Assembly (NCBI RefSeq): GCF_003945595.2
Contig: NW_024104358.1
Coordinates: 744,001 to 808,000 of the forward strand
Direction: 5' to 3'
Length of the DNA stretch: 64,000 nt
From: Pipra filicauda
Lineage: Eukaryota > Chordata > Aves > Passeriformes > Pipridae
The notes beneath the pieces are model-generated. The model worked only from the letters and a program-made list of their open reading frames with translations. It made no database searches and was not told where the DNA came from. Shown in pieces: positions 1 to 12,730 of the stretch (its first letter is position 1; each line of letters starts with the position of its first letter). The translations under genes and the position numbers were made by a program.

Positions 1-2839
1 GAAGAGGTGATAATTTCCAGAGCAGGGGCAAGAAACTGGGTCTGCTGGGAAAGATGACATATATTGCCCTCCACGCAAGCAGAGCTTCATATGGAAGTCA
101 GGGGTTTTCTTGTTCCCTCTCTTCTTCACACTATCACTTGCTTTGGGAGTCTTTACTTTGGTCTGACACTTTTCACAGGGTTGAGATCAGCTCTGAGATT
201 TGCCAGTTTTCTCGTGGGAGGGATCTGTTTCATTTAAGAGAGAGTGGGGGAGAAAGTGTTTGATTTTGCAAACACAACCTGCACGCAATGATATTTTTAT
301 TCCCTTGCTTTCCTATCCAAAGGTCTAGTCTCAAAACTACTGAGCAAAATTTTGATTTAAAATACTGAGATTAAACTGAAGGCTGCAGATGGGAGGACTT
401 TCAGTTTTCACTAGAGGTTTAATCCTACCACCCTCCACTGCTTTGCTATGGGCTGGAGGATAGTATATTCTCCTGCTATGCTGTTGCTGCCGTCCTAGGA
501 GCCTTGTCTGGCTTTTCCCAGTCATTTCTACCTGGTGTCAGACAGCAGCTGGGAGTGGAGGTAGGCAGTGAGTGTGGAGATGTCAGGGCTCCCACTCTAG
601 GGCTGCCAGAGGGGCACAGGGAATCCCCAAGGCCCACCCGGTCGTGCCTCCGGGGGCAAGACAGCCCGACAGGGATTGCCATCAGCAGGGATGGGAGGTG
701 TAAGGGGGGCTTGGCCCCAGCTCTTGTCCTGCACTTGTCTAGCAGCACACAGAGCACAAAATAATCTTTCCAGTTAATGTTTTTTCATCCCAAAAGGAAT
801 AGCCTGTCTAATGCTGAAAGCACCCTGAACTCCTCTCCCCCCTCCCTCGTGGGAGGGAGCCATAAGGCTCTTGCACTTGGTGGTTGGAACACCATGACCC
901 TCTCCAAAAATCTCCGGGGAGAGACAAAGCAAGCAAACCGGTGCTGTGCTTTATCCTGGGGTTTAATAAAAGGAGGTTTCCTGTCAGTCTGCTCTAATGA
1001 GATGCATCACATGGGCATTTCGCATTAAATCACAGTGTCTTTACTTCGTGCTTCCCACCCCCCCCTCCAGGAGGATTCCCTGGCCCTCAAAGCCCTGCTG
1101 CTGTCACAGGCTCCCTGGATGGAGCCACATACCCTGGCGCTGCTCAGATGGCAAGAGAATCCCTCAAAGCAGCTGCTTCAGCCGCCGGAGCTCTCCAAAA
1201 CACAAGGCCACCTTCCTTTGGCCTCCATGTGTGCCTCGCAGGAGAACAGGGCCTATTTGCTTAAATTATACAAGTAAGCCAAAAAACTCTAGAACCAGTG
1301 CTAAAGGAAAGAACAAATGGGATTAATTGCCAAATCTACAGAGCATCGGTGTGCTACTGAAGTCCGAAGTAGCATATAAAAGTATTCAGCACATTTGAAG
1401 AATCCTTCAATAACCTGATGGATTATTTTTTTTCTGTGTGGAAATGTTACTTTAAATGTAATTTCCCTAGTGCATTTAAAATGACAGGATGTATATCTTT
1501 CTTCTGATCCAAAGTAAAAATGTGGTTTCTTACATCTCAAAGCCAGCTACAAATACCTATAACCTATGAATGTAAAAACCCCTTAGGAAACAGAAGTAAA
1601 ATCTATCTATATACTTTTTTTTTTCATGCAACAGATCAGGACTGACAGAGTACTCTGGAGCTGGAACAGGTTTTCTACTCTAGTAACAACAGTGAGAATT
1701 CTTCAGCAAATACAGAAGAATCCAAAAATTTAACCTTTTATATGCCTTCTGCTTTTAGTGCTCTGCGCATGATGCTCTGCCAGTAATTTAAGTAATTTCT
1801 CCTCACAAAGAGAAAAAAAATCACAGGGGTGGGGGCATGGGACAAACCCACATTCATATCTGGAACAAAGAAAGGCAAACCAAAACCGTTCCTCAATAAT
1901 TTCCAATCATATACTCCCTACGTAGAATGGCCAAGTGCTGCAAGAAAGCAGCAAAATAAACTTCATTTCCAGGGAAAAGAAATACCTGGTTAGAAATAGT
2001 CTGAATGAATGAACCTGGTGTAGATCATGTGAATGTAATCCTCAAAGCTATTTCCAACTAGACAACAGTAATGAGAAAAACTCTTCAACTGAAGAAGTGG
2101 GTTACTTTCAAGCTGCATTCCTTTCCTTCTGGATTTATTCTCTTCTCCTCTTCCCCAAATGCAGTAAACTCATGGAGTAAAACTCTAAAATTTGGGGGGG
2201 GTTGTTTCACTTTGTGTTTGTTTTTTGTTTCGGAGCAACCATTTCATAACCATAATATTCACAAACACTGTTTGCTTTTCAAACAGATGTTGCACTGTAA
2301 TTCTGTCCAAATGAGTTGGTTTGGGATTTTCTGTTCGATTAGGGAACAAATCTGTTAAGAGCAAAAACACTGGGGCTATGTGAAATTTGTAAGAGTTTCA
2401 ATGAAGTAACCTGAGAGATTGCCTGAAAGCAACACGACCACTTGCACTTCCAAGAGAAATTCATCAACAGTTGCTTTCTACCTCCCTCCCTAGTATGTGT
2501 CTCAAAAGAAGCCTCAGGCAGACCTTCTGTCTTAATCCATAGGAGTGCTGAGGTCTAATAAGCTCCTAGGGATGGAGGTGAGAAAAGAAGAGCAGGACAC
2601 CAGGGACTACATACATATGTGCAGGCACGAGCTGCACAAGCCTTCTCTCCCCACGAGCCCACACTCATACAGGTAGAGTAAAAGCACATCAAGGTGGCAG
2701 AACGTTGCAAAAGGACCTAAACGTATGGTCTGAAATGAGGCTTCTTATAGAAAAGATAAGGGAAAAAACCCACCCATGCATTCCAGAGAAAAATGATGGT
2801 CCCAGAAGGTCAAATACTGCACAAAGGAAAAAAAACGTT
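1..2839. other. Non-coding stretch without recognised genes
   Basis: Only short scattered open frames are present and none resembles a protein family I know. Positions 840-857 hold a perfect 7-base inverted repeat (CCCTCCC, 4-base loop, GGGAGGG). Short homopolymer runs occur near 1062 (C) and 2195 (G). I see no repeat family, exon or promoter signature. Confidence 0.6.
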
Positions 2840-3150
2840 GGCTATTATGCAATATGAGATAAACTAATCGAGGTCAGAGGAACAGCAGCTGCTACGCAGA
2901 TGGTACTTTCCACATCTTGACTGCCAAACTGGACAACTCGGGAGACTCTATTTCCGTTAATCTTCTTGGGCAATGACGGGCTGCAGCAAGCAATTTAAAC
3001 AGTCATGTCCGAGTATCCAAGGAGCCTATGGACAGCCTGTGAAAAACAATGGCTCTGGGGTTAACTAAGCCACAATTCTGATGAAAAGCAGATGTCATTT
3101 AATTATAATGGGGGGCTTTCACTAATTATAACCCATGGACATATATTTTA
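2840..3150. promoter_or_regulatory. Candidate conserved non-coding element, homeodomain-type motifs
   Basis: This block mixes AT-rich homeodomain-like cores with isolated CpGs (in 'taatcgagg', 'ctacgcag', 'actcggga') unusual for the surrounding DNA. TAATTATAA occurs twice in the same orientation, at 3100-3108 and 3123-3131, with a 23-base period. No frame looks coding. The regulatory reading is inferred from texture and motif pairing only. Confidence 0.3.
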
Positions 3151-4909
3151 AAGTACACCAAAGATCAGAACTAACAAAAGCCCAAGGCTACTAGTACACA
3201 CAGTTCTTCCCATGGCATTAAAATTGTACGAGTGGGAAGAGCAATGGGCTACTTCAACAAAAAGAGTCAGCATTTCTGTTGTTACAGCAAGTCCTGCTGT
3301 CTTGATATAAAGAGCAGTACAGACTTAGTTCAGACTCCTCTTCTACTCATCTAATTATTTTATCAAAAGCTAAAAATCACAAATTAAATCTGTGTTAATC
3401 CAAAAGTTTTTGCCCTACCCTTCACCCTCATGAATAGAGTACTATTCCTAACTGAACTACAACACAGCGTTTGGCAGATGACTTCTTTTTTTAATCTCTG
3501 TTTCACATTTTCTGTATGTAGGAGCCCCTGAATTACGTAAGAGGATCTTGGTCAAAAACTAAGACTTTTAAACATTTTTTCCCCTGTCTGCATAGTGATT
3601 GTAAAGGCATCTAAACCACAAGCTCTCTTAAGCTATGAGTTCCTATTCTGCTATGTTTGGAAGAAAATGCTTTCTATGAAGAGTGATGTAGGAGGCAGTG
3701 GCAGATAGCCACATGAACTCCTTGCTTTGGGTCCATATGTGATCATTTCTCAGTACAAAGAAATCCTAATGACCTCAATTTCTGTGCCTAAGGTTCAGTT
3801 TTCAGAGTATTTTAAACACACCACCGCCCCAAATGCTCTTCAGATCTAATACATGTAACAATCCCAGGAAATTCCTTTTGGTTTACCCTTTACTTACAAA
3901 GAAAGCCTCACAGATGAAATTCATTTCTCTTAAATTCTTTAAACAATATGCAAGCAGCGCAGGCTTCGAACACAGTGCTAATTATGGGTAGCAGGCTTTT
4001 TTCTGTTTAAATGGTCAGGTTAAAATCTATGGCATGGCTTACAAACTACAAAAATTCCTGGTTTAGTAGGTAATGTTTGTGGCCCTTCCTGGTGAGGATC
4101 CTGTCTACATGCAAGGGAACATAAGGGCATTAAAATGTATATCAAGACATAAAGAGCAATATTTTAAATTATGTGTGGCAAAGGCTAAGGTAATTTCACC
4201 TCTAAGTTAAAAACTCGCAGTTTTTATTTTCACATAGAGGGTTATCATGTGAAAGCTATATACAGGTATGAAAAGGGAGACAGTACAGAAGCAAGAGTTT
4301 ACATAGAAAGGTGACTTCCTGTCCTATGCCAGGAGAAAAGTCAGCCTGACTCCCTCGGTATCAATGCATGGCAGAAACTCCCAGCTTCCCGGGTTAACGG
4401 TGGTTTACACATCCCTTACAGTACTTAGCACCTCGCCTCAAAGCCATTTTCCTTTGGGGTCAGGCAGGGAGTGACACCAATTCGTATTTACAGCTGCAAC
4501 TACACTCCTTTCATGCTTCTCCATCTTTAACTCAGCCCAAGACCCTGCTTTTCTGCTATTCAGTAAAGATTCCAAGCCTTGCATTTCCATACACTTCAGC
4601 ACTGCTCCTCTGGCAGGCAGGAGATGCCAGCAGACAGCAAGAGCAAGGCTGGAGGGTCTGTCTCCCCCTCCCACACGTGCAGACCGCACATCGGCTTTCC
4701 TGCAAACCCTCACCCCAGCAGCAAGTGGCCTGGAGACCAGGCCATAGCTTCCTCACTTTGCCTGGTTAGGGCTTACTTAAAAGGAGTGGAAGGATGGTTT
4801 GAATTCTTACATCGCTTCTCCCCCTTCCTGAGGAAGCTCTGGCGTTCTGGCCAGATGCTGGGAGCAATTCCAGCTCCATCTGTTCGAGAGTTTTGAGTTG
4901 TGCAACATA
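3151..4909. other. Non-coding stretch, nothing recognised
   Basis: AT-rich single-copy DNA. Positions 4438-4896 are open in several overlapping frames on both strands because of locally higher GC, with no domain, signal peptide or plausible exon borders. No repeat recognised. Confidence 0.6.
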
Positions 4910-5130
4910 AATTTTACTTTAATGTGTGGTAATAATGACCTCCAAAACCCCATCGTGCCTCATTCAAATGTGCTAGCTGAAAGCCAGTTTTCATATACGT
5001 TAACACATTAAGTATTGTAGGGTGCATGTTAATGCTGTTTATGAAGATTAAGCCACACAAATTCCTATTAGCACTAATGGTGGTTTCATGACCTAATCCC
5101 CAAGAAACACAAAAAAATTTTATTTTTAAG
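4910..5130. promoter_or_regulatory. Candidate conserved non-coding element
   Basis: A block with TAAT cores ('ggtaataatgacc', 'gttaatgctg', 'cactaatggtgg') and scattered CpGs in AT-rich sequence, without a coding-like frame. The resemblance to vertebrate developmental enhancers is an impression of composition, not an alignment. Confidence 0.22.
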
Positions 5131-8100
5131 AAGCTCAAATCTCACCCCTATACTCCCTACCCGTGCATGTCTGATCACTCCCACCTTTAAACACCCCACG
5201 CGCATCCATTCTCATTAGGCCTCCCGGGCTCCATGGGTTCAGGACAGGTCAAGCCTTCAGACTGAAAAGGCTTTTACAGAAGTTACAAAGTGGTACAGGA
5301 AACAGCACCAGCGCTTCATTAAAGTGAATTTTCCCTGTTAAGGTAATACCAAATCAGAGCTAGGGTTTGTAAGAAAGTTTGAAAATCTCAAACTTAGCTG
5401 AGAGTGAGTCTTGGCATTCTTACCTAGACATCTGCATGGTCTGTTTTAACAAGCCAGAAACAAATGCTGGCTGTGCTCCGTTCCTGTAGTTCTACTTTTC
5501 CACAGCCAACCTATCCCATTTCACCTACTTTTTCAATGGCAAAAAGAAGACACAAAAGCTGATGAACCAAATGTTTTCAGATGTAAATCTCAATTCTCCT
5601 GTGAAAAAGCAGAGAGCACAGGATGCTCCCCCCAATCTTTGTTGCTTTGCTTTAATTCACAACCTAGCATATACAGAGAAGCACTGAAGTGTTGCTTTCT
5701 GGGTGATGTATTCTTATCATAATATATGTTATTTGTGTCCACAAGCACAAAAGACAGAAAAAACTATCAGTCCTTTTCCAGGTGTCAGATGTTATTCAAT
5801 ACCTTTGCAAGCAAGCAAACATCCAGCTTTGGCAAAAATCAGCATGATGGTTATTTCTTTTCATTCTGCAAAGATCTTTGCAGAGGTCAAGGTCATGCAA
5901 GAAGGAGCTGTGCAATTGGTGAGTTTTGTCAGAAACCAAGGAGGGGGCAGAGTCAGGTCTTGAGACAGATTCATGCTGAAACTGCCATTTTCAATGAGCC
6001 ACGATTCCCAAAGAAACAGGTTTCCTCTTCAAGCTCTCTGACCTCCTCTATCCCAAGACGTATATTAAAATCAGACAGCTCCTTCCTCTCCCCACTCTAG
6101 CCTGCAATACTCTCAGAGCACCCAAAAACCTGATGGCTGGGCCTTCCACATCTGTTTGCTCTGCACTGCCAAGCACAAAACAGCTCAGGGCTCTGTTTCG
6201 TTGGAGGCAGGACTCTCATCTAGAGGTTGAGATACGTTTCATGCCATTCATCTCATTTTACAAACTCAGGTCAAGGCAGCAAGCTACACACCAGACAATG
6301 AAGTAAAACAATGATAAGCATCATTTACCAAAATTATTCAGCTCTCAAGACCGAAATAGTGTCTGTGTATCCAGTTACCACAGGAAAAAATGTTGTCCCA
6401 AGGCACAGTGAATGAAGTCACATATTTGGCCTTCGAGGTAAAGGAATTTTTCTCATGAACTGTCACTGGTAATAGATTAATGAAAAAGTGGTTATGCTTG
6501 TCTTTTAGCTTAATATAAATGGCAGTGAAGAACACTAATAAATATATAAATTTCACATGCATGCTGACTCCAGAAACAATTAAAGAAACCGATGTTATAA
6601 AAAAAGGGGTGTAATTATGTAAGTGCAACACAATTCTGTGCACACCGAAACCTAAATGAATTCATCATAACTTGTCTTGCATTCAACAATCAGGCATAAA
6701 CCTTTGTCCATGATGAGCAGTGAGATGATGTAGTGGATCCAAAAGACTACCATACCTCTGAATTCAGTTTGTCTAGATCTACTGTTCCAGCATCTTACAC
6801 TAACCAAAAGGGGAGGGGAAAAAAATTAAGTGTAAAAAAAAAAAGATTCTTGTCTAAGTAACCTTCAGAGCCAGAAGTTTAATAGGAACTAAGCAACTAA
6901 GGATATTGGATGAGCTTTGATACAGAGCAACTGATAATATACATTGGAATAAGCCCTAAGCTATGCTTGCAAAGCTTGAGTTGGATGCAGTGAAAGAGCA
7001 GAACAACAGTCAGGGCAAATTTGAATGCCTGCAATGAAAAAGGAACAACAGAGATAAGGCCAAAACATGATGAAATCACAATTTATTTTGTTTAGGGCGG
7101 GGAGCCCAGACTTTTCCCACTGGCCCTTTTCTAAAATAAATAGGAAAAACTAACTAACTGTCACAAACTACAGAAAGTTCAACAAGCAAAAGAATTTAGC
7201 CATGGGTTCCAGATGATGAATTCTAATAGCTGGCACTGGCATGCCTTTTACCAATTTTTCAACAGCTCTAAACAGTCAAAGAGAATCATATTTTGGGCTT
7301 AAGAGTTTTGGAGCAGCGGAGAAACCAGACCCTCTCTTCCTTCCCATGTAATGCAACAGAAAGACTTAATCTAGTTTCCTCAGCAGGGCTCGCTGCCAAA
7401 ATATTTAGTCACTTTTAGTCTGTTTGCTTTTGATACAATTAGACGTTTCTGGTTTGTCATATCCTTATCTGATTGAGTTGGGTATTTGTTCAACATGAGT
7501 GGTTGGGAATGGGGTATTCTGTTCGTGTGCATATTCACATACACCTCTGACCATCATTCTCTGAAACACACCCACACACTAATACACGCAGTTTGAGTTA
7601 ACTGCCATATGGAAAACCAAATATGGTCAAGACATCCTGTGAAATAAGACAAGGAGATTGGTAAACTCCCAAGCAGTACATAAAGAGAGGTTTCAAGGTT
7701 TTTATTTGAGTAAGAGATCGGATCATCTAGCATTCTGTTTTGGCGAATTTGTGTCAAATTGACATTCCAATTCCGGCAGCATACATAAAACTGCACAATT
7801 ATTTAGCACTGTACAGATTTTACATAACTCTTGAAGTTACTGACTTGATTCATTTTCCTTCCGACTATAAGACAGATTAATCCGAAATGAATTAAGACAG
7901 GCAACCAGAAGTAATGTTACTATAGCTGGTAAACATTCTTTAAATTGCTATATCAGTAAGCTGCTTAAAAGCCTCACTATCATTGTATGCTGCATCTGCT
8001 CAATAATTACTACCTCCCAAACCAGGGATTATGACTATATGCTGAGTACTGCAACACAACAGGCAAAGCAGTACAGGTAGCCAGCAATCCCCAGAGCAGA

Positions 8101-10076
8101 AATGTGAAGTACTTAATTGCTCACACACAAAATACTGGGCCCTGGAAATACAGTGCCCACTCCCTTGTACAGGCAGATGCTCTGAGCCTTGAAATCAGAA
8201 CTTCTCTCTCATCTTAAAAAAAAAATCAAGCTGCCATGTATTTAATTACAAGAGGTAGAAATATTTCAAGAAAGAAGGGAAAACGGAATTGTTAATGACA
8301 GGAGAGTATATTGTAATTACAGTTTACTGAGGTAAACAAACAAAAAATAAAGGGCATTGCCCAGAGCAATGTGGAGGAGGAAAGAAAGATTCCTCTCGCT
8401 AAAAAACAGCTTTAAATTTCAAGACTAAGACTAGAAGCACTTTGGGAAAAGACCTGTTAATTCCTATAGAATTGTGCTTCTGTCATGGTTTAGTCCTCTA
8501 CACCTAAAGGAAATGTGTGTGTTTAACAACTCCACAGCTCCACAGATGTCCAGGATAAAACATAACCTCTGCTCACGAGCACTTTAGTCTAGAAAAGTTT
8601 TTCCAATTGCACAGAAAATGCGGCAATTGTGCACTTAAAGAGTTTGTGCTGACAAAAAGGAAATGATCACCATCGAGTGTGAAGCACCTCCTAACTGAGG
8701 GCACTTTCTAGCTGTGTGCAAAAGTGGTATTACACAGCTGCAGTAGCTGCACTAACTGCAAAAACAAAAATCACACTGTTGAAGACAGGCACAGACCACA
8801 GTATGGAATAAGAATAAAGAGAAATTTGTATAATAAGAATGTTTCAGTTGTAAGTTTAAAATTAATTTCGCTAAACTTGCCAAAGAGATCTTAATTCGGT
8901 GATGTCTCAATCTACATAGCGAGAGACAGAAGAGAATCAAAGGAAGAATTAATTGGCAATGCAAGCGTTTCCAGTTTTGATTTGGTTTGTCTCCTTCAAC
9001 AGTAACTTGCACATACATGTTCTAATACCTGACATTGGAGGCATCTGAATTTTGTTCTCAGTTCCCAAGACGAATGCAAGAACACAAGAAAATAGCTGTC
9101 TTCCACCTGGGCACTTGTTTATACTCTGCTTATCAGATTGTTTCCCTTTAAAAGTAAAATAAAAATAAATCAGTTGTTATTCACACAGAAATTTTAATTA
9201 CTGACACTAACTCCTTGGCTACTGGGAAGTTTTCAATCTCTTGACTGATTAATAAAAATGTATCCAATGCCCAAAGATACCTGTTTAGAGGGAAACAGAG
9301 GTGTACCATTAACTCTTTAGCTTCAGGATGTTTGGTAGCACATGGACCCTTTCCTCACCAGAAGTCTTTCGAACACAAATGCCACAGTTAAAATTTCAGG
9401 TAGAACCAGAAATACGCTTAAACTGTAGTTCTGGAAGAAACTCAAAAGAAACAGAGAGAACACAGTCCTACAAGCTGCTTGTTTTCAAAGCCATCATGTA
9501 CAATTTAATATCAAGTAAAATTATGGCTGGCTGGCACAGCTCTCCTGAATGGGCGTGCTTCACAGGACTTCAAATGTGCTATTTAACAAATCAAAAGCAA
9601 TGGACCATGCAAATATTTCAACAAAATAGGATCAATGCTTGATATAAACTTATTTAGACAGTGCTCAAAGGAAAATTACAGTCTACAACAAGAATATTTA
9701 AGATGATGACTCTTTTATGAAATAAGCCCTGTCTTACTCTTGCCCCTCCTTTCACATCGATAATTAATTTGGACTAGAGGATGAAACAATGTAAGGACTC
9801 CCATGAAGGATACCATTTTGTCATTACCCACAATAAAGAGTATCTATTAAATACAAGCCTGAAAATACTTTAGCTCCAAGCTTTTGATCAGACTCCCCTA
9901 GCATATTTATACCCTCACTGTTGTTACATGGTTTAAAAAAATTTCAAAAAGGACCAGCACAGAAATGGAAGAATCAAGTCAAAGGAGAAATAAGGAAATT
10001 ACCTGGCTACTATTTCCAGCCTGTTTTCTGGCCCAATCACATGCCCTGCACACTCAAAAGTGAAGGAGCCAAGTAT
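5131..10076. other. Long non-coding stretch, nothing recognised
   Basis: AT-rich sequence with no exon, repeat family or CpG cluster I can support. Open frames such as 6338-6643 (minus), 8752-9018 (minus) and 9328-9642 (plus) have low-complexity or random composition and no motifs. Confidence 0.6.
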
Positions 10077-10290
10077 GGAGGGCCCAATTCTGCAGCATGT
10101 GCAGACAGAGTCCAACCGTTTCAAAAATCATTCAGGGTGTCAGACAACCACCCTGGGGCCAGAGCAGGTCATCTGGTCTGACATATTCCAGCCACCTGGG
10201 CTGTGTGCCCAAATTCTCCCAGGGACACGAATGAGGATTTAAGCACCTAAATGCTTGATTACCAAAACCACATGGGGGACCCATGTTGAT
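10077..10290. repeat. Possible ancient sauropsid interspersed-repeat relic
   Basis: Two short pieces resemble phrases common in old reptile and bird repeats: 'gggcccaattctgcag' near 10080, and the complement of 'catttaggtgcttaaatcc' near 10233-10251. Between them, 'aggtcatctggtctgacat' weakly resembles a CR1 tail read backwards. The matches are short, degenerate and recalled from memory. Family and orientation are unassigned. A minus-strand frame of about 155 codons (10132-10599) crosses the block but has no recognisable domain and is probably chance. Confidence 0.3.
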
Positions 10291-12589
10291 GTTTGAGGAT
10301 GTCACACTAGCTAGTGCAGCAGTACTGATGCTATAAACAGGAACACCTGCACAGGCTCCCCAGCTCTGGACCCCTGCTCCGTACAAAACATTTGTGAAAG
10401 CTGAGAATAAACACCCACTGGCACTTACAGCAACAGAGTACCCACCCGCTCCTCCTATACTGATAAACTTATCCATCTTCCCCCATATCTGTTTAAAAAA
10501 AATAATTACCTCTACATCCTGAGAACATGGCTTTGCAGGGCACACATCCTCTAATCCTGTAATCCGTTTTAGATACATAAATTTGGGGTTTGTGGACACT
10601 CCTGATGACTTTCTATCTACTGGTCCACCAGTTAGGTGACCAGTCCTGGTTTTCTACCCCAGAGAGCACTGGCTGATTGCTCTGCTGCATACCAGATTTG
10701 TTTTAGGGTGACATATCTCTCTGTGACAAATGGGCTGAGAACTTCAAATGACTTAGGGGGAGGGGAGAGTTTCGCCTTATCTGTGTGTCATTAGGAAATA
10801 TTATGATTCCAGAATCCAGTAAGAAAATTTCACTGTATTATCTGAGCAGACAGAAAATGTGAATCTTCTTTTCAAATATACAACTGCAAAGCATTAGACA
10901 AAAGACAAGTAACTAATCCTTGTTTAAAATAGCTTGCTTTGTTTAAAATACAACATATTCCCCCTGGCATTAACTACCTCAGATCCCAGAGGTTTGGGGT
11001 TATTTCAGGCCTTGGTAACCAACGGAATAATTATTATATTATTAAGAGTTTAAGCAAAATTTCTAAGTAGTGTAAATATCTTCCTGTAACTGATTGGTGA
11101 TAAACTCCATTACACATCCTCCAGAAGGCAATATATTCTGAACGCTCAGACAATATTTATGAGTCTGTTTCAAATGTTTCTGATTTTATTTACAGTGTTT
11201 AAAGTGTGTAGGCATAGTCAAAGCAATACATTTTAAAACCCTGCCATAAATCATTCGCTGTGCAAAAGCAAACTTTCATTAAAAAGAAAGTGTTTAATTG
11301 CTGAGAACTTCCTGAATGTAAACTGTCACTCTGGATATCACCTCTTGCGCCTTTCTTATAGTTAATGGTCAATAACTTGTGGTAGAATGGACACTCTGAC
11401 GACCCAAATCATCTGGCTCTGCTGTACCCAGCAATCCCCTGCTGATGGGCCAGAGACCCCCAGCCAGCTCAAGCCCTCTGCAGCCACTTCAGCAGCACAG
11501 ACCACCTTCATCATCCAGGGGACCAGCCCATCACTGCGGCTCCCAGCCTGAAATTCAGCATTTCAGCACCTGGTGACTATGAAGGAAACCACTGACTATC
11601 AATTACTCAGAGTTTTCTCTAGTGTACGTTCTTCAGATCAGGTTTACCTTGGTGATGTAAATAGGCATTTGTTAAACTCACTGATGTTAACAATTGGCTG
11701 TTAACATTTAAACTGTCTTCATTCAAAACAAGATCTAAGAGAGATTTCAAAAAGGCAAGAGCTGACAGTGCTACAAAATGTGAAACAAAATCGGACCACG
11801 TCCTTCCACGCCAGTATTTCTAAAGGCCATTTCACACTTGGAGGAAACCATTCACATTTTAATGTAAGTGCTTTGACTTCACCGAGGGATGTTGATTTGC
11901 CTCCCCTTTCCTGGCTGCTCCACCTGGAGAAGACCTAATGCACATTGACACTGCCCAGCAAGGGACCCAGTAAGGATCCTTTCACATGCAAGGATCCCCA
12001 GGCTGAATCCAGTGACACCATCTGGTTTGCCAGAAGAAGTTTTGCAAGTGAGAGTCGAAAGACATAGATATTGAAAACCACACTGAACCATGGAATTCAA
12101 AACTTCTTATGAAGACAATGACACTTGAAGAGACCATATCAACATATCCAAGAAAAAAAATACTTTGGCGGAAAAATCCAAAAGATTCTTTCGATCCAGC
12201 TGAACAATAAAAAGGAGAGAGAAATATTCCCTTCTGAACCCAACAGCTCAAAATATGGACACAGTTGTGTGCATCACAACTTTCACATCTGCCCTCTGCA
12301 CCTGCACAGAGGTAGATAACTCAAGAGATAACAGAAGGTAAGGGAAGAAGAGGAACTATAATTATCAATAAAACCCTGATGTTTTTTATAAGTATTCTCA
12401 GAAGGTACCTCACCCCTTAAAAGCTCAGCTCCCAACAAAGAACAAAGCCACTCTCACCAAAGAGCACAGCGCTGTCCTTATCTTTCTCCACCCTTACAAG
12501 ATCCCTTCTTAACTGGAGACATTAGGGCCATGGCCCAGGGCACAGCTGCTCTAGTTACTGGGAAAATCGAGTGGTTCTCCTACGCAGTG
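10291..12589. other. Non-coding stretch, nothing recognised
   Basis: Mixed AT-rich DNA with a more GC-rich patch near 11400-11560. The segment around 11010-11110 ('aataattattatattattaag') is AT-rich and could be regulatory, but nothing sets it apart from background. No gene or repeat family is supported. Confidence 0.55.
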
Positions 12590-12730
12590 TCGACTAATAT
12601 CATTTAGGAAGCTGACTTTGTAAGCATTAGAAAAATCAAATTAATTTCATCTGCATTACAAAAATCTAATTTCTTTCATAAGCATTAGCTGCCTTTGCTT
12701 ATCCAGATTTTCCAGCAACAAAGCTTGCTC
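12590..12730. promoter_or_regulatory. Candidate AT-rich regulatory block with internal 29-base tandem duplication
   Basis: The motif GCATTA recurs at exactly 29-base spacing (12624, 12653, 12682). The first two units align along their length with a few substitutions ('gcattagaaaaatcaaatt' against 'gcattacaaaaatctaatt'). The third unit keeps only its first bases. TAAT/ATTA homeodomain-like cores lie inside each unit. The duplication is seen directly; a regulatory role is inferred. Confidence 0.35.
12624..12690. repeat. Diverged 29-base tandem repeat, about 2.3 units
   Basis: Two adjacent 29-base units share about 25 positions and are followed by a short third start (GCATTAG). The divergence implies an old local duplication rather than an active microsatellite. 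Confidence 0.6.

Noticed and set aside
840..857. Hairpin CCCTCCC/GGGAGGG as a terminator or structured RNA
   Set aside because: Short stem in C-rich DNA, no transcript context in a vertebrate genome.
8484..8500. tcatggtttagtcct, resembling the start of some bird LTRs
   Set aside because: Similarity stops after about 12 bases; no paired LTR, primer site or terminal repeat.
10132..10599. 155-codon minus-strand frame
   Set aside because: No domain, no plausible exon borders, and part lies over a possible repeat relic; length is within chance for the window.
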